Shown here: positions 7,861 to 16,750 of the stretch, piece after piece
How the letters are laid out: each line of letters opens with the position of its first letter
How positions within the stretch are numbered: position 1 is the stretch's first letter
DNA from: Mesorhizobium sp. M9A.F.Ca.ET.002.03.1.2
GTDB lineage: Bacteria > Pseudomonadota > Alphaproteobacteria > Rhizobiales > Rhizobiaceae
DNA length: 64,000 bases
Assembly (NCBI RefSeq): GCF_003952365.1
Contig: NZ_CP034443.1
Coordinates: 4,271,001 to 4,335,000 of the forward strand
Direction of reading: 5' to 3'
Program-made: the position numbers and the translations under genes
Notes under the pieces: model-generated
Told to the model about the DNA's origin: nothing
Databases searched by the model: none
The model's input: only the letters and a program-made list of their open reading frames with translations

Positions 7861-8013
7861 CTACTCTGCCGTTTCAGTCTCGGGCTTGGTCTCGTCCTCG
7901 GGCTTCGAACGTTCCTTGGCTGCGGCCTTGGCCGCCAGCTTTTCCGCCTTCTTGGCGGCCTTCTGCCGGTCGCGTTCCTTGCGTTCCTGGCCGTAATTCG
8001 GTGCTCGCGCCAT
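7861..8013 (-). CDS. small Lys/Ala-rich charged protein (50 aa)
   Basis: The product starts MARAPNYGQERKERDRQKAA and is a single Lys/Ala/Glu-rich helix with an acidic tail ending ETETAE. A clean AAGGAAGAG ribosome binding site precedes the ATG at 8013. It has no membrane segment. I recall similar short proteins as uncharacterised genes in rhizobia; function unknown. Confidence 0.72.
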   Translation of the reverse strand: MARAPNYGQERKERDRQKAAKKAEKLAAKAAAKERSKPEDETKPETETAE

Positions 8014-8331
8014 ATCTCTTCCTTTCACGATCCTGAAGGCTCTTGAGCCCTGCCTAGGAGCATTGGGCTGCAAATACAACACCGCAAAGGCCGATCGGCT
8101 CCATGGATGGCCGGCAGGGACCGGCTCCACGCGGTTCCGCAATGCCATGCGCGATAACGCACCGCAGGCGCTGTTCCATCGCAGGCTCGCCGGGCTGCAT
8201 CAGTCCGCGCGCCTTAACTCCGAGCGAGGTAATTGATGTTGATCTCCGCATTCATCAGGCGTAACGGGACCGCGGGATTCTTTATGCTTCGGGGGTTGTG
8301 AACAGAATGCGTCGAGGGTTGAGAACAGAGA

Positions 8332-9165
8332 ATGAATATCGCACTGCTGAATTATCCTAACACCAACAACATCGGCGATAATATACAAACGCTCGCTGTC
8401 GCGCAGCATATCGATCAGGAATACAGCCTGGTCGACCGTGACTTCTTGCATCGATATGATGGCGAGCCGTGCGTCGTCCTCATGAACGGCTGGTTCACGC
8501 ACGAGCCGCAGAACTGGCCACCTGCGCCAGCGATCACGCCGATCTTCTTCGGCTTTCATCTGACCCCGAAGGTCGCGTCCGTGTTCGAAAAGCATAAGGC
8601 ATATTTCGAGCGCTTTGCGCCAATCGGATGCCGTGATCAGGCGACGGCCGATATCGTCAAGTCATGGGGTGTCGATGCCTATGTGAGCGGCTGCGCGACG
8701 ATGACATTCCCGGCCCGAAAGAAGGAACCTGCCGAGCCGAAGGTGATCCTCGTGGATCAGAAACGGCGCCACTTCGCGCGGTCGGAGCGCAAGCGGGCTA
8801 GCCAGATCGGGCACATTTTGCCGTTTCCGATGGCGAGCGAAGTCAAATTTGAGGCGGCAAGGAACCTGCTCGACTTCTACCGACTCAATGCGGGCTTGGT
8901 CGTCACTAGCCGCATTCACAGCGCCATGCCTTGCGCAGCGATGGGCATCCCGGTCGTTTATACCGGTCGTCGCGACGGCCGGACTGCGGTCATCGACCTG
9001 ATCGGTATCCCGTCGGTTCGAACAAAATTGTTCCCGCGCACGCGCATCGAAAGCTTACCTGTACGCCAACCGGCATTCGATGACGTGAAGAAGCGCATTA
9101 CCAGCGACCTTCACGCACGTTTAGAAGCCCATGGCTTGAAGGTGAAAGTTCCGACGTCGCTTTAG
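8332..9165 (+). CDS. polysaccharide pyruvyl transferase family protein
   Basis: A 277-aa protein resembling the polysaccharide pyruvyl transferase fold. It has an N-terminal NYPNTNNIGDNIQTLA segment and the C-terminal family block VVTSRIHSAMPCAAMGIPVV. Such enzymes add ketal pyruvate to sugars of surface polysaccharides using phosphoenolpyruvate. It is the first gene of a 6-kb island of sugar-modifying genes that differ in base composition from the flanks. The acceptor is unknown. Two GGGTTG-GAACAGA direct repeats lie just before the start. Confidence 0.82.
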   Translation: MNIALLNYPNTNNIGDNIQTLAVAQHIDQEYSLVDRDFLHRYDGEPCVVLMNGWFTHEPQNWPPAPAITPIFFGFHLTPKVASVFEKHKAYFERFAPIGCRDQATADIVKSWGVDAYVSGCATMTFPARKKEPAEPKVILVDQKRRHFARSERKRASQIGHILPFPMASEVKFEAARNLLDFYRLNAGLVVTSRIHSAMPCAAMGIPVVYTGRRDGRTAVIDLIGIPSVRTKLFPRTRIESLPVRQPAFDDVKKRITSDLHARLEAHGLKVKVPTSL

Positions 9166-9701
9166 CTGCCAGCGAAGCTTTACGGTGAGGTTGGCGTTTT
9201 AACGGCTTGTTGCGAAGGCGGGCGGCCTCGGTCCTGTTGAGCATCATCTTCTTGTTCGCCTCTGCGCGGCTCGTATCGGTCGGCTTGTGTCAAATATGTC
9301 GCTCAGGCAATTTACGATGCTATTTGCGAAATGGACGGCTCTGCCTGTAGCAGGACAAGACGCCATTGCGATGGAATTCAGTATCTCTTGTCTTTGATGT
9401 GCATTGACGGCTTTTTTTAACTGCGCGCGCTCGCCATCTGGCCGCGAGAATTGACACGCCCGCGCTTCTTGGTCGCAAAAACTGCAAGCCACCCAAGACC
9501 ATTGAGCTCAGGCGGCATTGATGGCGATGAAGGCTGGCGTTTTACAGTTAGCTAAATTAGCAGATGACCAGGGCGTTGTTGCCGCGGCCGTTCATGTCGA
9601 TCGTGTATTCTGATGGCGACGATTTTTATATTTCGCTCCCATCTTGCCTCTGACGTGGAACTAGGGCCTATGTTCACGCGATGCTGGCTAGGGGGTGAAA
9701 G
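9166..9701. other. gene-free gap inside the polysaccharide island
   Basis: I see no convincing gene in these 536 bases; open frames are short and lack ribosome binding sites. Composition is more AT-rich than the housekeeping parts. It may be decayed insertion debris and contains the promoter for the next gene. Confidence 0.45.
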
Positions 9702-10356
9702 ATGCAGACAGATATTGATGAATGGCGCAGCGTAGCAGTCGGGGCACAGCCCGATTGGGAATTCAGGGCAGGTATCATCGCAAAGCTGATCCGAGCGACA
9801 GACACCGTTCTCGACATAGGTGCGGGCGATCAGAAGCTGAAGAAGTTCATTTCCCCTGCCAGTACGTATGTGCCGGTCGATTGCGTCAATGATCTTCCTG
9901 GAACCTTTGTCGTGGACTTCAACAAGGAGTTCAGGCTACCAAACGTACCTTTCAATGTTGTCGTTTGCGCGGGATCGCTCGAATATATCAATGATCTGGC
10001 CGAATTTTTCCGGGCACTTGCCGCGCATGCGCCGGGCCGCCAAGTGATCTTCACATACTTTCTTAACCCGCAGAAGTGGCGACGCGCCGGCATGAAAGTA
10101 CATAACAACTTCGCGACCGGCGACGCTCTCCTAATCACACATCGATTTTGCGCTCTCACACGTCGACATCGTGGCAACGCGCGGGGACACGATCTTCGTC
10201 AGCGCCACGCTGTCTGCCGGTGGCGGTGTTCAATGGATCAATGACCGACCGATTACCGATTTCCTTTTTACCGAGCACGGAATCAAGAAATTTATGGCAA
10301 AGGCCGCCCGATCCGTGCGCAAAAGGCGTAATGCCATCGGCAGGATGCTGAAATAG
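9702..10356 (+). pseudogene. class I SAM methyltransferase, frameshifted
   Basis: The frame from 9702 encodes a Rossmann methyltransferase start (VLDIGAGDQKLKKF at about residues 36-49, then FNVVVCAGSLEYI). After about codon 145 homology-like sequence continues in the +1 frame: SHIDFALSHVDIVATRGDTIFVS, ending at the TAG at 10356. Removing one A near 10133-10134 would restore a single 217-aa product. As it stands the protein loses its last third. It could be a sequencing error or a true pseudogene. It probably modified a sugar or lipid in the island's pathway. Confidence 0.68.
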
Positions 10357-10421
10357 CGGCCGGTATTCTGGCAGTCTTCACTGCGCTTGCAAATCGCTAG
10401 GCTGCTGCCTAGCTTCGCACG

Positions 10422-11132
10422 ATGCTGTCAGGACTGACTCGACGCTTACTGAAGAATGCAAACGGGCTTAGAGTGCCGGCCGTCGCCCGCTCGGTGCAGC
10501 GCGCTCGGCTGACGTATCTTTCGGACGCAAAGTTTATCAGCCTCCGGGACGCTATCAGGCAGGTAAGGCGTGAAAAGGTCCCCGGCGACTTCATCGAATA
10601 CGGTATCGCACTCGGTGGCTCGGCCATCTACATCGCGTCCGAGCTCGACGGCGACCGTCATTTCCACGGCTACGATGTGTTTGGCATGATTCCGAGCCCG
10701 ACCGAACAGGACGATGAAAAATCCAAGGCCCGTTACGAGACCATCCGATCGGGACGATCCAGGGGCATTGGCGGTGACACGTATTACGGGTATCAAGGCG
10801 ATCTGTTCGACAAGGTGAGTGCCAGCTTCACGGACTTTGGCGTCCCGGTCGATGGCGAAAGGATCGTCTTTCACAAGGGCCTGTTCGAAGACACGGTGCA
10901 CTTTCATCCGAAAAGCAGGATAGCGTTGGCCCATCTCGATTGCGATTGGCATGATCCGGTCAAGTTCTGCCTTGAGCGGACCCTAGAGGTGTTGAGCCTA
11001 GGCGGGCTCATGATCCTTGACGACTACAACGACTACGGCGGATGCCGGACGGCGACCGATCAATTCCTTGCAGGCCGTGCTGACTGCCGTCTGATACGAA
11101 CGCTCCCTCATGCCGTGGTCCAGCGATCATAG
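10422..11132 (+). CDS. TylF/MycF-like O-methyltransferase
   Basis: A 236-aa protein with the macrocin-O-methyltransferase pattern: PGDFIEYGIALGGSAIYIA for the cofactor loop, FHGYDVFGMIPSP, then ALAHLDCDWHDPV and LILDDYNDYGGCRTATDQFL supplying metal-binding acids. Family enzymes methylate sugar hydroxyls with SAM and Mg2+. In this island the acceptor is probably a surface-polysaccharide sugar. It follows the broken methyltransferase by 65 bases in the same direction. Confidence 0.85.
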   Translation: MLSGLTRRLLKNANGLRVPAVARSVQRARLTYLSDAKFISLRDAIRQVRREKVPGDFIEYGIALGGSAIYIASELDGDRHFHGYDVFGMIPSPTEQDDEKSKARYETIRSGRSRGIGGDTYYGYQGDLFDKVSASFTDFGVPVDGERIVFHKGLFEDTVHFHPKSRIALAHLDCDWHDPVKFCLERTLEVLSLGGLMILDDYNDYGGCRTATDQFLAGRADCRLIRTLPHAVVQRS

Positions 11133-11240
11133 GCCCGCACCGTCATTTCCGTGCTCGGCGTTGCGCGACCCGCTGAAGTGCCCGTGTTCATTGACGTTGT
11201 TTGGAAGGCTAACCGGAGGGTGCCGAGGCGGCGTGCGTTT

Positions 11241-12221
11241 TTACCTTTCAATTCCCGAAACGCGCTCGGGATATCGCACGGCCATCATCAACCGATCCGC
11301 GTGGTCCGCAAAAATCCTGCTGGTCTCTTCAGCGTCGAACAGGGATCTTCGCCGGAGTTTCTCGTCGTTGGCGAGGAAACCCATTATGCCATCAAGCTTT
11401 CTGGTAAACCGTTTGAGGGCGAACCGCGTATGCCGGGCGAAATGACCTGCCCAAGGCGTGTCCTTTGCGAGTTGGCGATAGATGGCCAACGCCTCCAACT
11501 CGACACCTATCGGGCGGTTCGACCAGGGCTTGCCACGCGTGAAATGACGCGCAAATGCCTTGTCGAATCGTACCTGGCTGTTGAAATTCGTCATGAGGTT
11601 CCAGTATGGGTGCATCGTCTGCCATCTGTCTTCAAAAGCGACATTGAGTGCACCCTGGTCCATTTCATCGATGCGCTGCGAGGCGAGTTCTCGGGTCCTC
11701 TGCAATAGACCCTCTCGCCGCACCATGGGCATGTTGAACACCAGCACGCCCGCATTGAATTTCGGCGCGCCGGGCTTCATCGGCAGGCGCCGGCGATACT
11801 TCGTGTCGAAATAGCATTGCTCATCATGAGCGGCCAATAATGGCGCCTGCAGTTGTGTGTGGGCGAGGTCGGCTATCGATCGATTGAAGAGTACGTCGCT
11901 GTCGGCATAGACGATGTGATCGTAGGGCTCGAATTCAGGCAATTGATCCGCGAACAGCCTGATATAGGTCGCCAAGCTCAGATGGCCCGGATTAAAATTC
12001 GTTGCTTCCATGAACTTCGACACGTCAAGGATACTGACCGCGGAGCCCAGTAAGCGTTCACCGACCTCCAAGTCTTTTGCGCCGACACCAGTCTGAAGAA
12101 GAAAGCCCTTGATAGGACCGGATACGTCCAACACACGTCGCGCGGCTAAGCAGGCGTACGGGAAATAGTTATGATCGGCAGCGAAAAAGAAACACGGATT
12201 TTGCGACATATTTTGCGACAT
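11241..12221 (-). CDS. family 8 glycosyltransferase
   Basis: A 326-aa GT-A-fold transferase. FFFAADHNYFPYA at the N-terminus, a DxD metal site at Asp107-Ser-Asp109 (VYADSDVLF) and FNAGVLVFN at mid-protein are GT8 (LgtC/WaaJ-like) hallmarks. It would transfer a hexose from a UDP-sugar to lipopolysaccharide or a similar acceptor. The N-terminus is a four-residue tandem duplication, MSQNMSQN, repeated exactly in the DNA, so either ATG could start it. Convergent with the TylF-like gene. Confidence 0.87.
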   Translation of the reverse strand: MSQNMSQNPCFFFAADHNYFPYACLAARRVLDVSGPIKGFLLQTGVGAKDLEVGERLLGSAVSILDVSKFMEATNFNPGHLSLATYIRLFADQLPEFEPYDHIVYADSDVLFNRSIADLAHTQLQAPLLAAHDEQCYFDTKYRRRLPMKPGAPKFNAGVLVFNMPMVRREGLLQRTRELASQRIDEMDQGALNVAFEDRWQTMHPYWNLMTNFNSQVRFDKAFARHFTRGKPWSNRPIGVELEALAIYRQLAKDTPWAGHFARHTRFALKRFTRKLDGIMGFLANDEKLRRRSLFDAEETSRIFADHADRLMMAVRYPERVSGIER

Positions 12222-12337
12222 ATATTGTGAGCGCCCCCGGCAGCTATCAGACCTCTATCCGGCCAGCATGTGCAGATGCAATAGCCTTGGGCATAACAGG
12301 TGCGAAATTCCCTGGTGGATGGGCCGCTGACGCGGGT

Positions 12338-12427
12338 TCGGCGATTTGAAGGGGCGTGTTGAGCTTCTCGGTCAGGAAGTCGCGCGCCTCGGCCGAGATC
12401 ACGTCATTGGCCTTGGTCCCATCGACC
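12338..12427 (-). repeat. 90-bp inverted repeat, copy A (transposon debris)
   Basis: This 90-bp stretch is the reverse complement of 14000-14089 with only about three mismatches. Copy B lies in the tnpA-like remnant. Copy A runs into the 3' end of the GT90 gene, so the last eight or so codons of that gene come from transposon sequence. Confidence 0.85.
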
Positions 12428-13456
12428 CGGCGCCGAGGACATTTGCGCGGCCGGGCGCGCAATAGGCGCCCCCTCGGTACGAGACATGATCAGATCCGCC
12501 CAGGCGGGATCGGCCGCGATCTGTCCGGTCAGAACGAAATATTTGCAGAGGACGAGCAGCGACAGGAGCTGCTCGCGCTCGCTGTCGAGGAACTGGGCGA
12601 CATGGGCGTTCGCGTTGCGGATAATCTCCATCGCCTCATCGGGATGGCGCTCGTAGTAGAGGATCTTCTCCTCGAGATCGGCGAAGTCGTCGCGTAGCTC
12701 GACATAGTGTCTCCCGGCTTCAAGCCGCCCCTCCATGAACCAGGTCTCGATCTCGGGCTTCGGCTGCAGGCAGAGGGAGTTCGACGCAAGAATCCATTTG
12801 AGGTTCGTGGCCATGTCGTTCCCCTCGATGGAGATGATGTATTTGAATTCCATCTGCTCGGCAGGCTGCAGGAACTGGCGATGTGAAAGGTCATTCTTTG
12901 GACCATGGGTATGACCGACGTCGCAGAGCGGATGCGAGTGATAGAGTCGAACAAGCTCGAGGCGTTTCGGATTGTTCTGGCCGCCACGCCAAACCGCGAC
13001 CGGCCTCTTGTCGGTGAAAGGTCTTCGGTCTGTCGGAAAATAGAAATTCCGAAACTTCACAAGTTTCATGATGACGGAATTTCGGTTGTCTCCTGCGATC
13101 GGACGACTCTTGACGATGCTCGGGTTGTCGGGAACATACCGCAGGTCACCGAAGAGATGATTTAGCTTCAGGTGCCTCGGGAAATAACGCGCATGCTCCT
13201 TCAGATCGTAGTAGTACATGCTCTTGCTCATCGGAATGCTGCTGACGGTGGAGGAGTACGGCCCGCCCTGCACACATTCCGAGAGCCTGTTGTAGTAGTT
13301 TAATCGCCATGACAGATAATCGGCATCGTATTGGTGCGTTCTGCCAACGATCGCATTCTGTCGGCTCCTGAAAATGATCTGCGGCGCACTGTCTCGCGCA
13401 ATGTTGCGGAGATAATAGACGGCACGGCCGACTCTTCGTCCGAAAGGCGACTTCAT
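12404..13456 (-). CDS. family 90 glycosyltransferase (LpsA/CAP10-like)
   Basis: A 350-aa protein of the CAP10/GT90 type. The segment RRPFTDKRPVAVWRGGQNNPKR is followed by a sugar-nucleotide site HRQFLQPAEQMEFKYIISIEG-NDMATNLKWILASNSLCL and by WFMEGRLEAGRHYVEL. Rhizobial LpsA proteins of this class build lipopolysaccharide core. I start at the ATG at 13456 because GAGAGG precedes it; an in-frame ATG at 13471 is the alternative. The C-terminal few residues are encoded by the 90-bp repeat, so the native C-terminus may have been replaced. Confidence 0.85.
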   Translation of the reverse strand: MKSPFGRRVGRAVYYLRNIARDSAPQIIFRSRQNAIVGRTHQYDADYLSWRLNYYNRLSECVQGGPYSSTVSSIPMSKSMYYYDLKEHARYFPRHLKLNHLFGDLRYVPDNPSIVKSRPIAGDNRNSVIMKLVKFRNFYFPTDRRPFTDKRPVAVWRGGQNNPKRLELVRLYHSHPLCDVGHTHGPKNDLSHRQFLQPAEQMEFKYIISIEGNDMATNLKWILASNSLCLQPKPEIETWFMEGRLEAGRHYVELRDDFADLEEKILYYERHPDEAMEIIRNANAHVAQFLDSEREQLLSLLVLCKYFVLTGQIAADPAWADLIMSRTEGAPIARPAAQMSSAPGRWDQGQ

Positions 13457-13460
13457 CAGC

Positions 13461-13661
13461 TTACCTCTCAAGCGGCGAGATCGGCGACGACCGCGTCGAG
13501 CCAGCTAGATGTTGGCCGTCTGGGCACCAGAGAATATATCTGCCGTCCTCATAGATATGGTCGGGAAGAACACCCGCTTTGATCAACGCATCGCGCTGCA
13601 AGTCGTGGACTTGGCTGCCGTGGGCTTTGGGTACCCGCGCATATCCGATCAGGGCTGTCAT
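13461..13661 (-). pseudogene. tnpR: Tn3-family resolvase N-terminal remnant
   Basis: The frame starts MTALIGYARVPKAHGSQVHD and continues to YED at residue 39, matching the N-terminus of Tn3-family serine resolvases including the catalytic-Ser region (here changed to Pro: YARVPK instead of YARVSK). After residue 39 similarity stops and the frame ends 4 bases before the GT90 start. It is a decayed and truncated gene. Confidence 0.8.
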
Positions 13662-13715
13662 TTATACGTCCGTTTTGGGTGACGCCCACAAATCGGTGCG
13701 CCAGAATCTTCCAAA

Positions 13716-14186
13716 TTGTCACATATCTTGTCCTGTAGCGTAAGTCATGTGAAGGGTGCGAAGGCCTGGCGCCCCAGCTCTGCGCTTCATTATCCGGGGC
13801 GTTTGATCCAACGCGGCGAAATGATCCCGGAGGTCGCACTGGCCTTCGACCAGCTTGGCCTCGAGCCGGATGTGCTCACGAATTTTACCCGGCGCTCTCC
13901 GACCCGCTGTGAACAATTGGCCGTCCTTCGCCAGACATACGGCTTCAAGGATCTGACGCATCCTGACCGGGAGGACCTCCTGGGCTGGGCTCGCGGATTG
14001 GTCGATGGGACCAAGGCCAATGACTGGATCTCGGCCGAGGCGCGCGACTTCCTGGCCGAGAAGCTCAACACGCCCCTTCAAATCGCCGAGCATCTCAATA
14101 TTTCCTGCTCAGCGGCCAGATCGAGCCCAATCCCGAGGTCTGGCGCAATATTTCGGGGTAGCGTTACGGCGATTGACCCCTGCTAG
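13716..14186 (+). pseudogene. tnpA: Tn3-family transposase N-terminal remnant (DUF4158)
   Basis: The frame contains LHYPGRLIQRGEMIPE, then QLGLEPDVL and RCEQLAVLRQTYGFKDLT, the pattern of the DUF4158 N-terminal domain of Tn3 TnpA. The start is missing, residues are lost around AFDQLG, and the rest of the roughly 950-residue transposase is absent. It is divergent from the resolvase remnant with about 55 bases between, as in Tn3-subgroup transposons. The end of the frame contains copy B of the 90-bp repeat. Confidence 0.75.
14000..14089 (+). repeat. 90-bp inverted repeat, copy B
   Basis: Partner of 12338-12427 in opposite orientation with about three mismatches. The pair brackets the GT90 gene and the resolvase remnant, 1.75 kb in all. 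Confidence 0.85.
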
Positions 14187-15226
14187 GCGCCATCCCGGTC
14201 AAGAACCAGATCGGCCGGGCCGAATCTGTCTTTTGCCGTGAACTGCTGGTGCCAATAGGGGTAGAGCACCGGCGGCCTGCTCACCGCGTCGAGCCGTTTG
14301 CGGTCGTCGTCGGTAAGCACCAGGCTTGCAGCGGCGATGTTGTCCTTGAACTGCGCTTCGGTCCGGCCGCCGATCACCAGCGAACTGACGGCAGGCCGGC
14401 CGAGCAGCCAGGCAAGCGCCACTTGCGCCGCCGACACGCCATGGCTCGTGCCGATCTCGACAAGGACATCGACGATCCGCCACAACCGGTCCTCGTCGCG
14501 GATCGGCGGTTCCGACCAGCCGCTGAGCTGGCGGGCGGTGGGGCTGTCGCGGTTGTATTTGCCGGACAGCAATCCGCCGGCAAGCGGGCTCCATACCAGC
14601 ACGCCAAGCCCCTGGTCGACCGAGATCGGCAGCAGTTCGTATTCGGCTTCGCGCGCCTCCAGCGTGTAGTGGATCTGCTGGGTGACGAAGCGCGGCTGGT
14701 GCTGACGGTCGCTGATCCCTAGCGCCTTCATCACTTGCCAGCCGGAATAGTTGGAACAGCCGACATAACGGACCTTGCCCTGGCTGACGAGCGTGTCGAG
14801 CGCGGCGATGGTTTCCTCGAGCGGCGTCGTGCCGTCCCATTCGTGCAGGAAATAGATGTCGATGACATCGGTCTTGAGGCGCTTCAGGCTTCTCTCGCAC
14901 TCGCGGATCAGATGGTAGCGCGACAGGCCTTCGTCGTTGGGGCCGGTGCCGATCCGCATGCGCGCTTTCGAGGCGATCAGCACGTCGCCCTTGCGTTTGC
15001 CGCCGAGCGCTTCGCCGATGATCTCTTCCGAAAGCCCGTTCGAGTAGACATTGGCCGTGTCGATGACGTTGATGCCGGCGTCGATGCAGAGGTCGATCAT
15101 CCGGCGCGCCTCGTCGAGATCGGTCTTGCCAACCGCCGAAAATGCGCCGGCGCCGCCGAAGGTCATGGTGCCCATGGTCAGCGTCGAAACCTTCAGCCCC
15201 GAACGGCCGAGTGTGCGGTATTCCAT
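14183..15226 (-). CDS. aldo/keto reductase
   Basis: A 347-aa NADPH-dependent aldo/keto reductase with the complete catalytic tetrad: Asp56 and Tyr61 (DTANVY), Lys87 (IASKARM) and His128 (FLHEW). GRSGLKVSTLTMGTM at the N-terminus is typical of the AKR11/12-like group. It reduces carbonyl compounds; the physiological substrate is not evident. It marks the return to core chromosome after the island; its stop abuts the transposase remnant. Confidence 0.92.
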   Translation of the reverse strand: MEYRTLGRSGLKVSTLTMGTMTFGGAGAFSAVGKTDLDEARRMIDLCIDAGINVIDTANVYSNGLSEEIIGEALGGKRKGDVLIASKARMRIGTGPNDEGLSRYHLIRECERSLKRLKTDVIDIYFLHEWDGTTPLEETIAALDTLVSQGKVRYVGCSNYSGWQVMKALGISDRQHQPRFVTQQIHYTLEAREAEYELLPISVDQGLGVLVWSPLAGGLLSGKYNRDSPTARQLSGWSEPPIRDEDRLWRIVDVLVEIGTSHGVSAAQVALAWLLGRPAVSSLVIGGRTEAQFKDNIAAASLVLTDDDRKRLDAVSRPPVLYPYWHQQFTAKDRFGPADLVLDRDGA

Positions 15227-15496
15227 GTCAGATCCTCACGATTGTGTTGGGAGAGGGCCTCAAGGGCAGCCCGAAATAAGCCTGGCATTTGTAGGACAAT
15301 TCTCGCGGCTTGTCGCCCCGCGCCGCAGGGAGGGACCGATCACATCTCGCGGATTGGAAGCGGCCACCAGCACGCAGGCCGACTGCAATAAAACCGTCAT
15401 TGCCGGCCTGTATGCAAGTCGGCTCAGGAGTCCATCCCGGCCGGGCAGGCCGGGTGGCGGGGCGCCCGGCAGGGGCTTGCACGCGGAGCAGCGCAA

Positions 15497-16417
15497 ATGA
15501 CCGAATCGAAACAGAATTCTCCGGCCAGGGATTGGCTGGAAGCGGAGCTCGCGGACACGCTCGACGAAGACTACGAGCTGGAAATGTCGGAGCCGGCGCT
15601 GTCGCTGGAGATCGCCAGGATCTACAAGAAGGCGCATCCGCCTTCGATCGACCGCATGCAGTATTTTCGCGACCTGATCGCGCTGCAATCCGAATTGATC
15701 AAGCTGCAGTCCTGGGTGGCTTACCACAAGAAGAAGCTTGTCGTGGTCTTCGAGGGCCGCGACTCGGCCGGCAAGGGCGGCGTCATCAAGCGCATCACCC
15801 AGCGGCTCAATCCGCGCATCTGCCGCGTGGTGGCGCTGCCGGCGCCGACCGAGCGCGAGAAATCGCAATGGTATTTCCAGCGCTATGTCCCGCATCTGCC
15901 GGCAGGCGGCGAGATCGTCCTGTTCGACCGGTCCTGGTACAACCGCTCCGGCGTCGAGCGGGTGATGGGCTTTGCCGGGCCCGATCAGGTCGAGGAGTTC
16001 TTCCGCGACGTTCCGGAGTTCGAGCGCATGATCGTCCGTTCAGGCGTCACGCTGGTCAAATACTGGTTCTCCATCACCGATGAGGAGCAGCAGATGCGCT
16101 TCCTGATGCGCATTCACGACCCGATGAAGCAGTGGAAGCTTTCGCCGATGGACCTGCAGTCGCGCGTGCGCTGGGAGCAGTACACCAAGGCCAAGGAAGA
16201 GACGTTCGCCCGCACCAACATTCCCGAGGCGCCCTGGTTCATCGTCGAGGGCAACGACAAGAAACGGGCGCGTCTGAACTGCATCGACCATCTCCTGCAG
16301 CAAATGCCCTATGAGGAAGTCCCGAACGAGGAGATCACGCTGCCCGAGCGCGTCTTCAATCCCGAATACGAGCGCCAGGTGCTGCCGCGCGAGCTGTACG
16401 TGCCGGAGAAGTATTGA
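15497..16417 (+). CDS. ppk2: polyphosphate kinase 2
   Basis: A 306-aa PPK2-family enzyme that moves phosphate between polyphosphate and nucleoside diphosphates. The Walker A motif FEGRDSAGKGG is at residues 85-95, the Walker B/lid region LFDRSWYNRSGVERVMGF begins at 142, and SPMDLQSRVRWEQYT follows. Length fits one-domain class I PPK2, which usually makes NTP from NDP. The 270 bases before it hold no other gene. It stands alone and is followed by a long inverted repeat. Confidence 0.93.
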   Translation: MTESKQNSPARDWLEAELADTLDEDYELEMSEPALSLEIARIYKKAHPPSIDRMQYFRDLIALQSELIKLQSWVAYHKKKLVVVFEGRDSAGKGGVIKRITQRLNPRICRVVALPAPTEREKSQWYFQRYVPHLPAGGEIVLFDRSWYNRSGVERVMGFAGPDQVEEFFRDVPEFERMIVRSGVTLVKYWFSITDEEQQMRFLMRIHDPMKQWKLSPMDLQSRVRWEQYTKAKEETFARTNIPEAPWFIVEGNDKKRARLNCIDHLLQQMPYEEVPNEEITLPERVFNPEYERQVLPRELYVPEKY

Positions 16418-16530
16418 GACTGCTTCGGATTACCCGACTTCCTTTCGCTCGGCCATTCCAGCGGGAGGGTGCGGACAGACGGGAAAGCACGGCGCGCCCC
16501 TGCATCGCTGCGCTCTTCGGCCTTTGTCAT

Positions 16531-16706
16531 GGCATGGATCCTAGGGTCTGCGCTCCGCTTCGCGTTCGCTACGCCCTAGGATGACGACGGGGTGTCGCTT
16601 TCGGCCAACTTCCTACGTTGGCGATTGGCCAAGGGCTACCATGCATTCGTCATCCTAGGGCGGAGCAGGAGCGAAGCGACGTCGCGGAGACCCTAGGATC
16701 CATGCC
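16531..16706. repeat. 176-bp nested inverted repeat
   Basis: Bases 16531-16549 (GGCATGGATCCTAGGGTCT) are the exact reverse complement of 16688-16706, and an inner pair CGCCCTAGGATGAC / GTCATCCTAGGGCG lies between. It looks like two hairpin units of the same dispersed element in opposite orientation. It occupies most of the gap between ppk2 and the reductase gene and could end transcription of both. Confidence 0.8.
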
Positions 16707-16750
16707 GTTACTTCCGAGCGCCGCAGCGCCGCAGACAACAATCCTTGTGA

